From: Oncomelania hupensis
Taxonomy: Eukaryota; Mollusca; Gastropoda; Littorinimorpha; Pomatiopsidae
NCBI GenBank assembly: GCA_036898135.1
Contig: CM072523.1
Location: forward strand, 35,602,037-35,666,036
Length of the DNA stretch: 64,000 nucleotides
Direction: 5' to 3'
Below are positions 9,278-20,525 of this stretch, piece after piece; the stretch's first letter is position 1, and the number at the start of each line of letters is the position of its first letter. The position numbers and the translations under genes are program-made. The notes under the pieces were generated by a model that saw only the letters and a list, made by a program, of their open reading frames with translations, made no database searches and was not told the DNA's origin.

Positions 9278-10648
9278 TGTCGCGATACAAGCGCCTACTC
9301 TACGCATCCTCGATAATCTGCTGTAGGCCAGACAATGCGTCATAGACAATACGTCACAGACAGTGACGATAATAATATTGTTTTCAGAATGACGCAGTAT
9401 GGACAATTTTTTATTTAGTGTAGTTCATTTTTAGAGTATTGTTACCATAGACAATTTGTGTACCATCTTTTCGATTGGCTGAATGTGGAAAAGATTCGTT
9501 AGGATAAACATTCGAGCAACCATCTTTGGAGGGCAAGGAACGTATGTTTACGCCAGACCATTATTTGGATTATAGAGGTCATAAATTTGGTTCGAAAAGC
9601 TCGTCTCATCCTAAACAACACGTGTCGTAAACCCAACAAACGAATCCTGAGCTGGTAAGTTATGATTCGATGTGTGAAGCTGGGAAATGGGTAGTCTTGT
9701 GCTTGTGTCCATTGCGCCATGCGAATCATTCATCGTCCTTCATCAAGGTGATTCGTTATTATTCTTCAATTTATGCAATTTGTATGATAATAGTTATTTT
9801 AACATGTTGTTCTCATTTCATATAAATTCTTCAGCGCGTGAAGTTTATATGGTGATAGTTAATTTAACATGTTTAGCTTAGTTCATAAAGAATGTTGGTG
9901 CATTCTTGATCATTGGAACAGTGTGGATGAACAGCGAGGAAAGAACATTATTGTGTTTGAGAATAAGATACAATAACCCGTGAATATGCAGGGTTCTTAT
10001 TCAAACAACGTCAACGGCGTTCCTCGCTGGTCATTCAACAGGATGCAGATTGTGTATTTAGTCCCGGTTAATTTGTCTGTGCGCAGGGAAAGGATTTTTC
10101 TTGTAGTTTCTGACTGTTTGGTGTTCTAATCTACTTCCATCTTCCACGCCCATTCATCTAATGACATGGGGTTCGCCATATCCTTGACGTCCATGTGAAG
10201 TCAGCTGGACGACGTATCTTCCTCCTGGCCAAGCGTGAAGATGATGCCTTGATTAAACACCAGGAACATTTCAAGACCTACTTTTATAACTAAAGAAATC
10301 AGAACGTTCTTCAGCAGATAAGTGTTGATAACATTTTAATTATTTTGAAGAGCCTTGCCATCACGGGTTCATCGTATCACATCACATCATATGAAATAAA
10401 TATCATCAACCATCAACCAGTGGTATTCTTTTTTAGTTGTAAAAAAGCAAACAGGACGAATGAATAGCCAATAATTTCTTTTATTCTTTATTTTTTCTAT
10501 TTCTCAACATTATTTTTCTTGTTTCTCATCGATTTTGGACATAGTAAAAAGAGGAAATTGATTCTATTTATATAAAATACTTTAGTCTGTTCATTCACCC
10601 TTTAACATCTATATATATATTAATATAAAATGTATATATAACGCGACA
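9278..10648 (+). repeat. 3' LTR of element 1
   Basis: The second copy of the 1371-bp LTR, offset exactly 7082 bp from the first, with no indel and no substitution seen by eye. An AATAAA at 10395-10400 could serve as the polyadenylation signal. It ends CGCGACA, followed directly by ATG and GAT-repeat DNA. Confidence 0.95.
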
Positions 10649-10650
10649 AT

Positions 10651-10702
10651 GTTGATGATGATAATGTTGATGATGATGAGATGATGATGTTGATGATGTT
10701 GT

Positions 10703-10762
<60 letters not shown>

Positions 10763-10763
10763 G

Positions 10764-10821
<58 letters not shown>

Positions 10822-10826
10822 GCGTG
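10651..10826. repeat. (GAT)n then (ATT)n microsatellite
   Basis: Imperfect GAT/TGATGTT repeats pass into about 20 GAT units, then about 19 ATT units from ~10765. This is the right-hand continuation of the microsatellite interrupted by element 1. Confidence 0.95.
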
Positions 10827-11100
10827 TTTTTCATTTTCGCCTTTATTATTTATCATTAACTCAGTGCGCCTACGTTAAGTGATATTTGATGGATGACATA
10901 CTTGTTCTTCGCGTTCTAGGTTATCTTGTTCAATGTTTACTTTTTGAACTCGAGTATTCTTCACTTTTTAATATATCCGCTTGTTGTAGTGGGGTTACAA
11001 TGATATTGGTGAGTATTTTTTCACCGCGTTTATTTACAGTGTAACCCAAATCTAAACACTGCGAGAAGGCTCATGTTTTGGAAACAAACGGTAAGTTGTT

Positions 11101-11133
<33 letters not shown>

Positions 11134-11164
11134 AAGTAGTAGTGGTAGTAGTAGTAGTAGTAGT
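11101..11164. repeat. (AGT)n microsatellite
   Basis: TAG/AGT trinucleotide run with two interruptions. It adjoins a SINE-like segment at 11165-11270 whose sequence (CCCAAACCCAACCTACCTAA) resembles the right part of the SINE at 38390-38606, so the run may be an expanded SINE tail. Confidence 0.85.
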
Positions 11165-11416
11165 TTTTTTTACATTTATTGTCCCTTTTTATCGGTTAAT
11201 TCTGGGCCGCCTCTCCTGGGGAAGGCGTAGTAACCTGTGGCGCGCCCAAACCCAACCTACCTAATATTATTTGTGGTTTTAAATTTTGCCAACAATTAAT
11301 ATAAATTATTATTTGAATGTACATCGTTGTTGTCAGTATAAACATAAAAAGATGTAATGTTAAAATAACAACAACACTGCACAACCAGATAATAATAGAA
11401 AAAATAGCCAGCATTC

Positions 11417-11662
11417 CTATCCTATCCTGTCCCGTAACTCGGAGGTCGTAGGGGCACCACAGATGATCGTTTAACCAGCGTACTCCATCTTTCTCTGTCC
11501 TCAGCAGCCCTGATGGCGTCGCTCAGTGTCACACCAGTGCATTCTCGAATGTTGTCCTCCCACCTCTTTTTCGGTCTCCCTCTTCTTCTACCTCCTTGCA
11601 CTGTGCCTTGCAGAATGGTCTTTGCAAGGCCTGATGATCTGGTGACGTGGCCATACCATTAT
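11417..11662 (-). mobile_element. RTE-like LINE, 3' end fragment
   Basis: Reading on the minus strand, this encodes the C-terminal region common to all RTE-like copies here (TRSSGLAKTILQGTVQGGRR and the following RWEDN). It ends in a short (GGATA)n tail, seen on the plus strand as TATCC repeats at 11417-11430. It is strongly 5'-truncated. Confidence 0.85.
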
Positions 11663-11814
11663 TCTTAGTAATGATTTAATTAAGAAACATGTTTAAATAT
11701 AGTGTTTTATACATTATATGTATGTGATGTGTGTGTATGTGTGTTTGTGATTTTGTGATTGTCTAAAATAATTCCAAAAAAAAAATTAAAGTTTAAATAA
11801 AAGAACTGAACTGA

Positions 11815-12060
11815 ACTGAATTGAAATTTTGCTGGGGGAGCAAACCGGAGTACCCGGAGAAAAACCCTGAGACGTTGCCCGATTCGAAATTGAATAATAT
11901 TCGGAGAAACATAACGCCCAGAGGCGGGACGATCCCACACTAGTCAGGCGCCATTGGTTTCTGGCATGGACCAAAGAATACTATATTTAGTCCATGGTTT
12001 CTGGCCTGTGGACAAGGCAAATTAGTCCTGCCTTAAACCATGCGGCCACAACGCTCACTG
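11815..12060 (-). mobile_element. tRNA-derived SINE (Ser/Leu-like head), degraded
   Basis: On the minus strand this begins GCGTTGTGGCCGCATGG, followed by a GGTTTAAGGC segment, a CTGGGCGTTATGT core and a TTTTCTCCGGGTACTCCGG block. The same arrangement occurs at 38390-38606. The B box is damaged here. The TCTCCGG..CTCCGG block is also shared with the SINE at 55960. Confidence 0.65.
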
Positions 12061-12125
12061 TAGTAGCAGAAGTAGTAGTCGTAGTAGTAGTAGTTGTTGT
12101 TGTTGTTGTAGCAGCAGCAGCAGCA

Positions 12126-12185
<60 letters not shown>
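12061..12185. repeat. Compound (GTA)n/(GTT)n/(GCA)n microsatellite
   Basis: Successive trinucleotide blocks: AGT, GTT, GCA and a final long AGT run. It lies directly at the head end of the degraded SINE at 11815-12060. Confidence 0.9.
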
Positions 12186-12976
12186 ATGTGTGCATTGTGT
12201 TACTAATAATCTTCTGTGGATTCGTCGTTGTTGTTGTTGCTGATGCTACTTTTGGTTGTTGTAGTTTTAGTTGGTGATGAGGTTGGTGGTTGCTACTATT
12301 GTTGTTGCTGCAATTGCTTTTGGTGTCGTCTTTGGAGTTGTTTTTGCGTTTGTTTTCGTTGTTGTTTGTGATGATGTTGGTGGCGGTGGTATTGACTGAG
12401 CGATCCAACTGTGGTCTGTGGTCAGAGTACTGTCTAGCACCGTTCATCTTTTTGAGCGCATTAGTTATTAACCTTTAGTTACTAATACCTCTACTTTAAT
12501 GACAGGTGCTTGTATCTGGACAGCGAGCGACTATGCCTACGCGAGCGCCTATGATTGATACCCAAGAGGAGGGGGACGCGTCATGTAGGCGCTCGCGTAC
12601 AAGCCTCTTTGATTTTAATATGTAAGCTTATTTCGTATTTTTCGTACCTTACCGGTGTTTCTATTCGCTCATGCCGCTTCTCACGATTTTCCGTCATACA
12701 CACACACACACACACACCCTGCCTCATGGAATATACAGGAACTACCCAGCCTTATTGTTTTGTCCTTTTCACTTCGCACAGTACGGATCGGTTCGTTATC
12801 TGTGTTATGAGACTCAGTCATTATATAACTTTGTCCTATTGATTTGATCGCTGCCAGCTTGAGCAGTTGTTATCATGTTTTCATTACCTATCGATCGTCA
12901 AGCGGTCAGGTCAGTTCATCCTATCTCATTTATGAGATTTGTTTTTAACCTTCAGCTATTGGCCGGTGACTGTGAT
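12186..12976. other. No gene seen; contains a GC-rich hairpin and (CA)n
   Basis: Low-complexity GTT-rich DNA to ~12390, a hairpin at 12538-12599 (listed separately), a short CA run near 12698-12716, then ordinary AT-rich sequence. The frame at 12555-12842 has no recognisable domain. Confidence 0.5.
12538..12599. repeat. GC-rich inverted repeat (hairpin)
   Basis: TACGCGAGCGCCTA at 12538-12551 is perfectly complementary to TAGGCGCTCGCGTA at 12586-12599, with a 34-base spacer. CpG-dense arms stand out in AT-rich surroundings. Confidence 0.85.
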
Positions 12977-13235
12977 GGGTTGTTATAACAGCTTGAAGAA
13001 TCAAAGTATATAGGTAAAACCTGGCATTCGAAGAAATCTCTTTCAGTGGGCTAAGATGTAGACACTAGGTAAAAAGGTTTGCTGGTGATTAGTATTGGGC
13101 TGTAAAACGGTTTGAAAAATCAAAGTAGATACAACTTAGCTGACTTTTCTTAGGAACCTCCTTCAGTTATAGGCACAATGTTGACACTAAGCTATTTAAA
13201 AAAAGGTTTGCAAGCGAATGGTATTCAGGTTTAGT
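12977..13235. repeat. Two imperfect tandem repeats, ~115 bp
   Basis: The order of short phrases repeats: a TGTTATAACAGCTTGAA-like start, AATCAAAGTA, a CTTTCAG/CTTCAGT segment, GACACTA, AAAAGGTTTGC. No function is apparent. Confidence 0.6.
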
Positions 13236-14093
13236 GTACAATTTTTACCTTAAATTGCTATTTTATTGATTAAAATAGGTTGTTATCTGCGGTAGAGGCT
13301 GGAGGTTTATGTCCCTTTTGAACTATCATCAATGGACGACATTGCTGCTTGCTACAGTACTGTCAATGGATCAATGTTGTCCATGAATACTTAACCATAC
13401 CTTTAAAGGGACACACTTTGACCACACACCCTTTGACAGATCCTTTTAACATTCACAGTGAGTGTTGTCCCACCGACAAAAGAAAGATTACAACGACAAC
13501 AAAACTCTTTCGAAAGTGTAGTTGTTGCTTTTTTAAAATGAATCAGTTCCGTAGTTTTTTTGTGCCTAATAATAGCAACAAACAACAATCTTGACTTAAA
13601 AATAGTTTCTACCAAAGCCGGTAAGAAGCACTATCCTATCCTATCCTATCCTATCCCGTAACTCGAAAGTCGATGGTGCACCACAGATGATCGTTTAACC
13701 AGCGTATTCCATCTTTCTCTGTCCTCATCAACCCTCATGGCCTTCGCTCAGTGTCAATCCATTCCATTCTCGAATGTTGTCCTCCCACCTCTTTTTCTGT
13801 ATCCTTCTTCTTCTGCCTGTTTGCACCGAGCCTTGCAGGTTGATCTTTGCAAGGCCCGATGTTCTGGTGATGTGGCCATACAATCAGAGATTTCGTTTCT
13901 TCACCACTGTGAGCGGTGTCATCGTGTTGTCCAATGGCTTGTGTGAATGGTCTGTTGGACTTCGTCGTTGGTGATGTGCTGGAAATGCTCAGACGTCTTC
14001 TGTAGCACCTCATCTCCATGCGTTGTATTCTTCGTTGTAGGTCTGCTGTGAAAGTCCACGTTTCGCAAGCGTATAGAAAGATGCAGATGACAA

Positions 14094-14684
14094 GGTTAGT
14101 TAGCTAGTTATTTCCTTACATCGTCCAGCGAACTGCAAAGAGCCGAATCAGGACCATAAAATCGGAACAACAACTTGGTTGAAAAGGAACTCACACCTGA
14201 TCCGTATAAAAGATCTGCTGAAACAACCCTAGTGAGTACACTGAAGGCTCTCCACCAGCCGGTCACTTTACATTAAAGGCCTCCCTCGCAAGGGACGCTG
14301 AGGCTATACGCTAATTTATCGAACCCCGTTTACAAAAACAATATAGAATATAAACATCATTATAAAATATGAACAAAACACATACTTACAAAAATGCCTA
14401 CATTGCTAAATAAAAATACCCTAGTGACCATTTGGCAGAAAGCGTCAAATATTCCCAAGCTGACCCAACAGACCTCATACACAAATGAGGAGTTTTGGAA
14501 GAGATTTTAAGAAAAAATATAGGTGACTGGTCTAGCGAAGAAAATGGAATAGTAGATTGATATAACAGATTAGGATTAAGAAAGAACAAAGGAGAAAGAC
14601 TGCGACAGTGGGAATTTAAAATACTACTTTTCCAGAAAGTGGGGATACGATTTATGCAGAGACCCCCGAGTATACCCACGGAAG
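14094..14684 (-). mobile_element. F1 retroposon copy a (full length, 9-bp TSD)
   Basis: A 591-bp insertion in the LINE, flanked by AGATGACAA at 14085-14093 and 14685-14693. On the minus strand its 5' end has the GC-rich hairpin region followed by a degraded TATA-like segment, and its 3' end has the CCAGCGAACT...GGTTAG region. It belongs to a subfamily sharing GCAAAGAGCCGAATCAGGA with the fragment at 32401. No coding frame is conserved with other copies. Confidence 0.9.
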
Positions 14685-14699
14685 AGATGACAAAGAAGC

Positions 14700-15650
14700 G
14701 CAGCAGGATTACCTTGGAGTGTAGACTGATGGTCCTGTCTTTCAAATAGGCTTCAACCTTGTTAGGGCCGCAGTTATTTGTGCCATCCTGGAGAGGCCTT
14801 CCTGTCGGGATCTATTGTCTGATGCAATGGCTCCTAAATATTTGAAGCTATGCACCGTGTTGAGGGATTGACCATGGACTTTGATGTCCGTGTTGATTCC
14901 ATTGGTGTTGCTGGTCATCATTTTGGTCTTCTCTGCATATATTTCCATTCCAAAGGCTCTGGAGGTGGTGTCAAGCCTTTGTACCAGCTATTCAATTTCT
15001 TGTTCCTTTCCAGCCAATCCATCAATGTCATCCGCAAAACAGAGGTTAAAGGTTGCTCTACCCCCTATGCTGACGGGGCATTCGTGATTTGCAAAGGCAT
15101 ATGACATGATGCACTCTAGGGAGATGTTGAAGAGTGTTGGAGACAGTAGGCATCCTTGACGCACACCGATTGTTGTTCTGAACCAGATCCCGATTGCGCT
15201 GTTGTGGAGGACTGCACTGAAAGCCTTGTCATACAGGCTTTTGGTGACTTCAATAAGGTTAGGGCTGACGTTGAACATTCTCATGGATGCCCACAAAGCT
15301 GCATGCCAGACTCGGTCAAACGCTTTCTTGAAGTCTACAAACACATGATATATATAATTTTTTGGTGCTGTAGGTATTTTTCGCGAATTATTCTGAGGTT
15401 GAAAATCTGCTCAATGGTACTTCGCCCTCCCCTGAATCCTGCTTGTTCTTCAGCTATGATTTATACAGCTTGGGGTTTCAATCTGTTGAGTATTATGTTC
15501 AGGAGGACTTTATTGGGATGGCAGATGAGGCTGATGGTACGGTAGTTTTGACACCCTGAAAATTACTCTTTTTGGGAAGAGTCGCTCTTCTTCAGCGATT
15601 GCACTTCTGCCGCAACTTTTTCCCGGAGAATTGGGAGGATTTCTTCTTCT
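14700..15650 (-). pseudogene. RTE-like reverse transcriptase, disrupted
   Basis: Fragments in several minus-strand frames read as one reverse transcriptase: VDFKKAFDRVWHAALWASM (block with catalytic Asp), RQGCLLSPTLFNI, FADDIDGLAG (the catalytic FADD), then SFKYLGAI and AALTRLKPI downstream. Family blocks are in the right order. The segments lie in different frames, so no intact enzyme can be made. Confidence 0.85.
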
Positions 15651-15989
15651 GTGATCTGGAGACATGCTAGAACTGATGGGTCTCCGTTTGGTTAGTGGTT
15701 GTAAAGGTCAGAGCAGTACTCTGTCTATCTATACAAGACTTCTTGTTCTTCTGTAAGGCACATACCAGACTTGCTTTGGATCTTAGATACCTAGGGCTGT
15801 TTAACACTTGTCATGTGCTTCACAATCTGGTAGGCCTTCTTGCTTTTGTTCTTGTTTAGACTGTTCTCTTATTTCCTGGCATTGATCTTCTATCCAGTTC
15901 TCCTTTGCTGTGCTCATGCCTTTTCTGATGTCCCTGCTGATGTTTCGGTAGGCATCAGCTCCTTGTGATGTGTTCTTTTTCTTTTTTAT

Positions 15990-16985
15990 CTATCTTCGTT
16001 TGTCACACAGATCCAAAAGTTCAGGTGTGATCCACAGTTTCTTCTTTGGGCGGTGCTTGCCAAGGATCTCAGAGGCAGCATCTGTCACCGTTGAGTTTAT
16101 GTTTGTCATGGTGTTGACATCTACTTCACCAGCTCCCAAACTAAACAGTGGTGCAAATTTCCCTCCAATTGTGATTTTGAATATTTCTGCCACCTCCGGG
16201 TCTTGCAGTTTGTCCAGGTCGAACTTCAGTCTAGTGCACTTTGTTGTGTTTACTCTCTTCAAGTGAAGCCGAAAGACATCATTACGAGATCGTGGTCACT
16301 TCCGATGTATGCTCCTGTAAAAGTGCGGGTCCTGCCAATGTTGATGCTTGATCTGAAGCGTTTCTTGACCATGATATAGTCAATCTGGTTGTAATGCTCC
16401 CCGCTGGGACTGCCTGGTCCATCGTGTGGATTTTTTCTGTGGACCAAGCGTGTTTGTCAGTATCAGATTGTTGTTTCTGGCAAACTCCAAGAGTCTCAGA
16501 CCTCTGTCATTTGTCTCGTTGTTGCAGTGTGTCTCCTCAGTTGTGGTAAGCATCTTGGCCAACCTTGGCATTACAGTCGCATTGCACTATGACTATGTCC
16601 TTCCTCGGCACTTGGTCAAGGACAGCCTGCAGAGTTTATAGATATCGTCGACTTCGCTGTGTTCATAGTCTGATGTGGGGGCATAGGCCTGGAGGATGGT
16701 GATGTTGAAAGGGGCTGCTCTCAGACGGATGGTAATGAGTTTACTGGAGACTGGGCGGCAACCCATGACAGTGGCTAGAATGTCTTTGTGGACCAAGAAC
16801 CCAACGCCGCGTTCGTGCCTGTCATCTCCCCCGCTGAAAAAAAACTTGTGACCTGTGTCGGTCGTTCTTTGAATCGCAGTTCGCTGATACATAAAATGTT
16901 CCATCGATAGTGGTCCAGCTCATGAACCAGTTTCTCTTATTTTCCCTCCGCAGTTAGGGTCATTACATTCCAGGTTCCTATGACG
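15990..16985 (-). pseudogene. RTE-like AP endonuclease and linker, disrupted
   Basis: Reading down the minus strand from ~16985: a TWNV-like start, then a frame with ERGVGFLVHKDI and ILQAYAPTSDYE, then NLILTNT, YNQIDYIMVKKR and GSDHDLVMM, the usual sequence of LINE endonuclease motifs ending in SDH. A basic linker with ILGKHRPKK follows (15990-16262). Frame changes separate the pieces. Predicted host proteins described as craniofacial development protein 2-like are often such LINE fragments. Confidence 0.8.
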
Positions 16986-17545
16986 ACGTTGTCTCGTGCG
17001 GATCTTGCTAAGTTGTCCATCAGTAACCCACTTTTCACCTCCGTCCTGGTGGCCAACGGAAGACGCGGTCCTTGGTGACCCGGGCGACGACCGATCCGGT
17101 ATGGAGTGAGTGGTTCTTTTCATCATACGGTGTGTGCCGTGCACAGTCCTCTCCAGTCTGTTGGCCACAGCCGAAATACACGAGTACAATGTGGCTATCC
17201 TTGGCCCCGAGAACGTAGTCATTTACTATAATTGTTTTAATGACCACGTGCTCGTGACGTGAGGTTCCTCCGCCCTGGCCTGTGACTTCTGTGTAGAAGA
17301 CTTTCGCCCAGTGATGGCGTGCTGACATCACTCCTGTTAGTCGCCACTTACGACACGCCGAGAAACTTTGGGTCTATTCTATTCAGTGCCCTAACTCACA
17401 GGGCATAGTCGTAAGAAACACAACCACAAGTATATCAACTAACAAGTTAGTATCTCGTATTGCCCCCAGTCGACGTGCGGTGGTCCCGTTGCCCTTGGTT
17501 TTAGCCACAAGCTGAGACGGGGGTATCCCAAACCTAAAAATAGAA

Positions 17546-18544
17546 TAGAGAATTCTGGAAAATCTGATAACTAGCTACGGTTGCAGTCTGGTCGCCATTT
17601 CTTCCGAAGATGTGCTGCCTGAAATTAAACGAAAGTTGGGAGAGAAACTGCATATTTCTGGTAGTGAACAAAGGCTTTGCTCAGTTATCGAAGGAGAACA
17701 CGATGGATTTATAGAAACACGCACACATGTATGTGAGCTCAGTGCAGGCGATCGTGAGTCTCAGTGAACGATTGATCGCCATTGTCATCGATTCAGCTGC
17801 TCAGATCACTTCGATGTGATGGTTCATTTATCGCTTGAATCACACTGTATAATGCACATGCAAGTTCTGTCAAAGATATGATGATTTGAGCATATGTTCG
17901 ATTCCGTACCGATTGGAAGGTGGGGTGGAAAAATTCAATCATGGTGATGATCAATCCTATTTTGCAATGGTGGTTAGGCCTAGTTTATTGTGTATGGTCA
18001 CGGGTACTTACCTTTTGTAGTTTGTGCGCTTTTTGTTCTGTCGGCCTTTAGTGTTTGCGTCGCCTTGGCTCGTTGTACTTTGTTGTGGTCTCGCTCTCTT
18101 TTGATTTTTGAAAGCAAATTCAAATTGCATTGTTATCCAGCAGCATGCGAGGTCAAATTAGACGAATTCAGATCTAACCAATCTTCTTGTGACGCCATTT
18201 TGCGTGTGTGCCATGCACTAATCGCGAAGAGTCCTGCCGACGTCATTTCAGAAAAGGATTTCCCTACCCATAATTCCCCTGGGTTTTGAAGTTTCTAAAA
18301 AATTATTTTAGGCCGACGACGCTCTATGGAGCACAAAGCATGTAAAGAGAAGCAACCGGTTGTACGCGCACGTCGACAGAGACATAGAAGGGAGATACTA
18401 ACTTGTTAGTTGATATACTTGTGACACAACTCATTGCACAACAATGCTCGCTAAGGTTTTTCTCTATTTTGTTTTAGATTGATAAAATAGACCCTACCCT
18501 ATCCCACACACCAAAGACGCACTCTTCAAGCCCTGGTTGATTGA
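17546..18544. other. No gene seen; includes an inverted copy of a LINE 5' segment
   Basis: No recognisable protein is encoded. The stretch at 18340-18425 matches the 5' end of the LINE at 13632-17545 in opposite orientation: 18392-18423 is a perfect 32-base reverse complement of 17425-17456. A 99-codon frame at 17990-18289 starts with a hydrophobic stretch but has no supporting evidence. Confidence 0.5.
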
Positions 18545-18790
18545 GATATAGGGTCAAAGGTCACACTTGAAAACAAAGGAAATCACTCCCTGTCAGAATC
18601 GAAATGGAAAACTCAAAACTTTAGCGCTTTATTTGAGCAACGAAAGCCCACTTTAATCATTGTATAATGTAATAACAATGCGAATTTTAGGCTAACCCGT
18701 TTTCGCCAAAAGTAAACAACTCTTTTGAACGTTGTGTCTTTTTAAAGAAATGGCTTAGAATGTTAGATATTAAATTAGCTCCAATATCGC
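18545..18790 (-). repeat. Dispersed repeat D1, copy 2 (partial, inverted)
   Basis: The reverse complement carries the D1 landmarks in order: a TTTTGGCGAAAA segment, GCATTGTTATTACATTA, GTGGGCTTTCGTTGCTCAAA, CATTTCGATTCTGACAGG, and GTGTGACCTTTGACCCTAT. It lacks both D1 ends. Confidence 0.7.
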
Positions 18791-19049
18791 TTTGTACATG
18801 CACTATGGATCAGCTGGTCAGTATTGACCTAACTAATAACTAAACACAAGGCTTGGGATGTCAGATATGAAATACTCCACTATCACTGTGGTCGAGTGGT
18901 TAGGCTCAAGATTTAATAGCACACGCTATCTATATACTGGACTGTATCTATACTGGACAATAATAGAAAAAATTAAGATCAAAACATCTAATGCATACAT
19001 ATATCGGCCTTATCAACAAAGAATGTGGACCATGAGCTTTCAAGAAATA

Positions 19050-20451
19050 CAGTACTCCTCTTTTAACGTCACTACCGTTTAAGGTCACAACGCGGATAAG
19101 ATCAATCAGGTTGTTGGTCCCGGCCAAACACCTTCTTTGTACCATTTAGAATTCCTCGCTTAGCGTCACCTCGCATAAGGGAAAACCTCGGATAACGTCA
19201 ACCCCGTTTTGGTTCCCAAATGGAGGAGACTACTGCTTAAGAGAAATTGATGTCACAGATGACGTCATTTATGAGGTCATTTCTTGTCATTTCCTATTCA
19301 CATAGGGTGGGACCCTGTGCTGGTAAGTCTGTCAAATTTTTCTTTTGAATTCACGTTGGATGGAATTTTTGTGACTGAGTTCAACCTAACCTTATCATAT
19401 TAATACTGAAAATAAAAAAAATGGGAGTGGGAGGGGGGGTGTGATTGCATCTGTTAAAAAATAGCAGTACGTCAGCCATGAAAAAAAATGTTGGTCAAAT
19501 TTTGTGATCCAATGTTCACTCTTATTATTATTATTACAGTACTCCTCGCTTAAGGTGACCCCCCATGGGACCAAATTTTTGTTTGATCTTATCCGAGGGG
19601 CACCCTAAACAGTCCTCTGATAAGATCAACTACCAGTAAAAAACTTGATCTTATACGAGTTGCTAAATTTTTTTGTCGTGTGACAGTGTGTGTGTATGTG
19701 TGGGCGTGTGTGTGTACATGTGTGCACGTTGGTGCGCGCGTATGCATGTATGCATTACTGTATATGTATTTTTTGTGCGTGTGTATAATGCACAAGCACA
19801 CACTAAAACACTCAAACGAACGGATGCAAGCATGCATACACATACACACACTCTCGCACACACACACAAACGCATTGACGCGCACGCACGCAAATGAAAA
19901 GAAAAAATAAAAAGTATGCACCAAGACAGTTGCTGGGTGTATTTGCAGAAAACCTTACACAAGTTTAACAAATTGTTCATTTTGTCTACGACACGGCACA
20001 TGCTTTATCGCTAGTGAATGAAGTCAATTCAGGGTAAGGTCCACTGTGGCAATACGTCCCGCTAGGAAGGGACACGGCAGATCACAGTTACACCTGTCTA
20101 CACCGCCCATGGGTCGCACTCTGTCAAAGTGGCTCCCGTGTGTATTGCAGAGTGTCGAATAATGCGGATGCTGGCTGGAGTGACAGGTATTCTGGGATGG
20201 AATTCCATCTCAAAACAGGAAGTGACCTCATAAATGACCTCATCTGTGACATCAATTTCTCTTTAGCAGTAGTCTCCTCCATTTGGGAGCCAAAACGGGG
20301 TTGACGTTATCCGAGGTTTTCCCTTATGCGAGGTGACGCTAAGCGAGGAATTCTAAATGGTACAAAGAAGGTGTTTGGCCGGGACCAACAACCTGATTGA
20401 TCTTATCCGCCTTGTGACCTTAAACGGTAGTGACGTTAAAAGAGGAGTACT

Positions 20452-20452
<1 letters not shown>
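19050..20452. mobile_element. pogo/Tigger-like palindromic element 1
   Basis: Starts CAGTACTCCTC, ends GAGGAGTACTG, and is bounded by TA on both sides, which is typical of pogo/Tigger members of Tc1-mariner. Inverted arms of ~240 bp (19050-19290 and 20212-20452) match closely and contain CTCGGATAACGTCAACCCC-like sequence. There is no transposase; short frames in the arms are TIR artefacts. It overlaps palindromic element 2 by interleaving. Confidence 0.75.

Positions 20453-20525
<73 letters not shown>

Larger units (their letters stand above)
2196..10648 (+). mobile_element. LTR retrotransposon, Gmr1-type Ty3/gypsy (element 1)
   Basis: Two 1371-bp direct repeats, offset by exactly 7082 bp, flank a primer-binding site, a Gag-Pol coding region and a polypurine tract. 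Pol order is protease, integrase, reverse transcriptase, RNase H, which defines the Gmr1 group of gypsy-class elements. I saw no difference between the LTRs in a read-through by eye, so insertion is probably recent. Coding is complete except for a one-base frame change in the integrase core. No clear 4-6 bp target duplication is visible because both flanks are GAT repeat. Confidence 0.95.
13632..17545 (-). mobile_element. RTE-like LINE, nearly full length, decayed and interrupted
   Basis: On the minus strand it runs 5' to 3' from about 17545: an untranslated 5' region, an AP-type endonuclease (~16985-16260), a linker, a reverse transcriptase (~15650-14700), a C-terminal region (14093-13735) and a terminal (GGATA)n tail at 13632-13656. 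Coding is broken by many frame changes. An F1 retroposon with 9-bp target duplications interrupts it at 14094-14684. The 5' boundary is an estimate. Confidence 0.85.

Noticed and set aside
10620..10878. Open frames of poly-Ile, poly-Met or poly-Val through trinucleotide runs (also near 11073, 12055, 20357, 25254, 41528, 55313)
   Set aside because: They are translations of microsatellites with no other coding support.
17990..18289. 99-codon frame with a hydrophobic N-terminus resembling a signal peptide
   Set aside because: Single short frame in repeat-rich DNA, no recognisable domain or splice context; the hydrophobicity follows from T-rich sequence.
18948..19145. Minus-strand frame starting MVQRRCLAGTNNLIDLIR, repeated on the plus strand at 20357
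   Set aside because: Both lie in the inverted arms of pogo-like element 1; the match reflects the palindrome, not a gene family.
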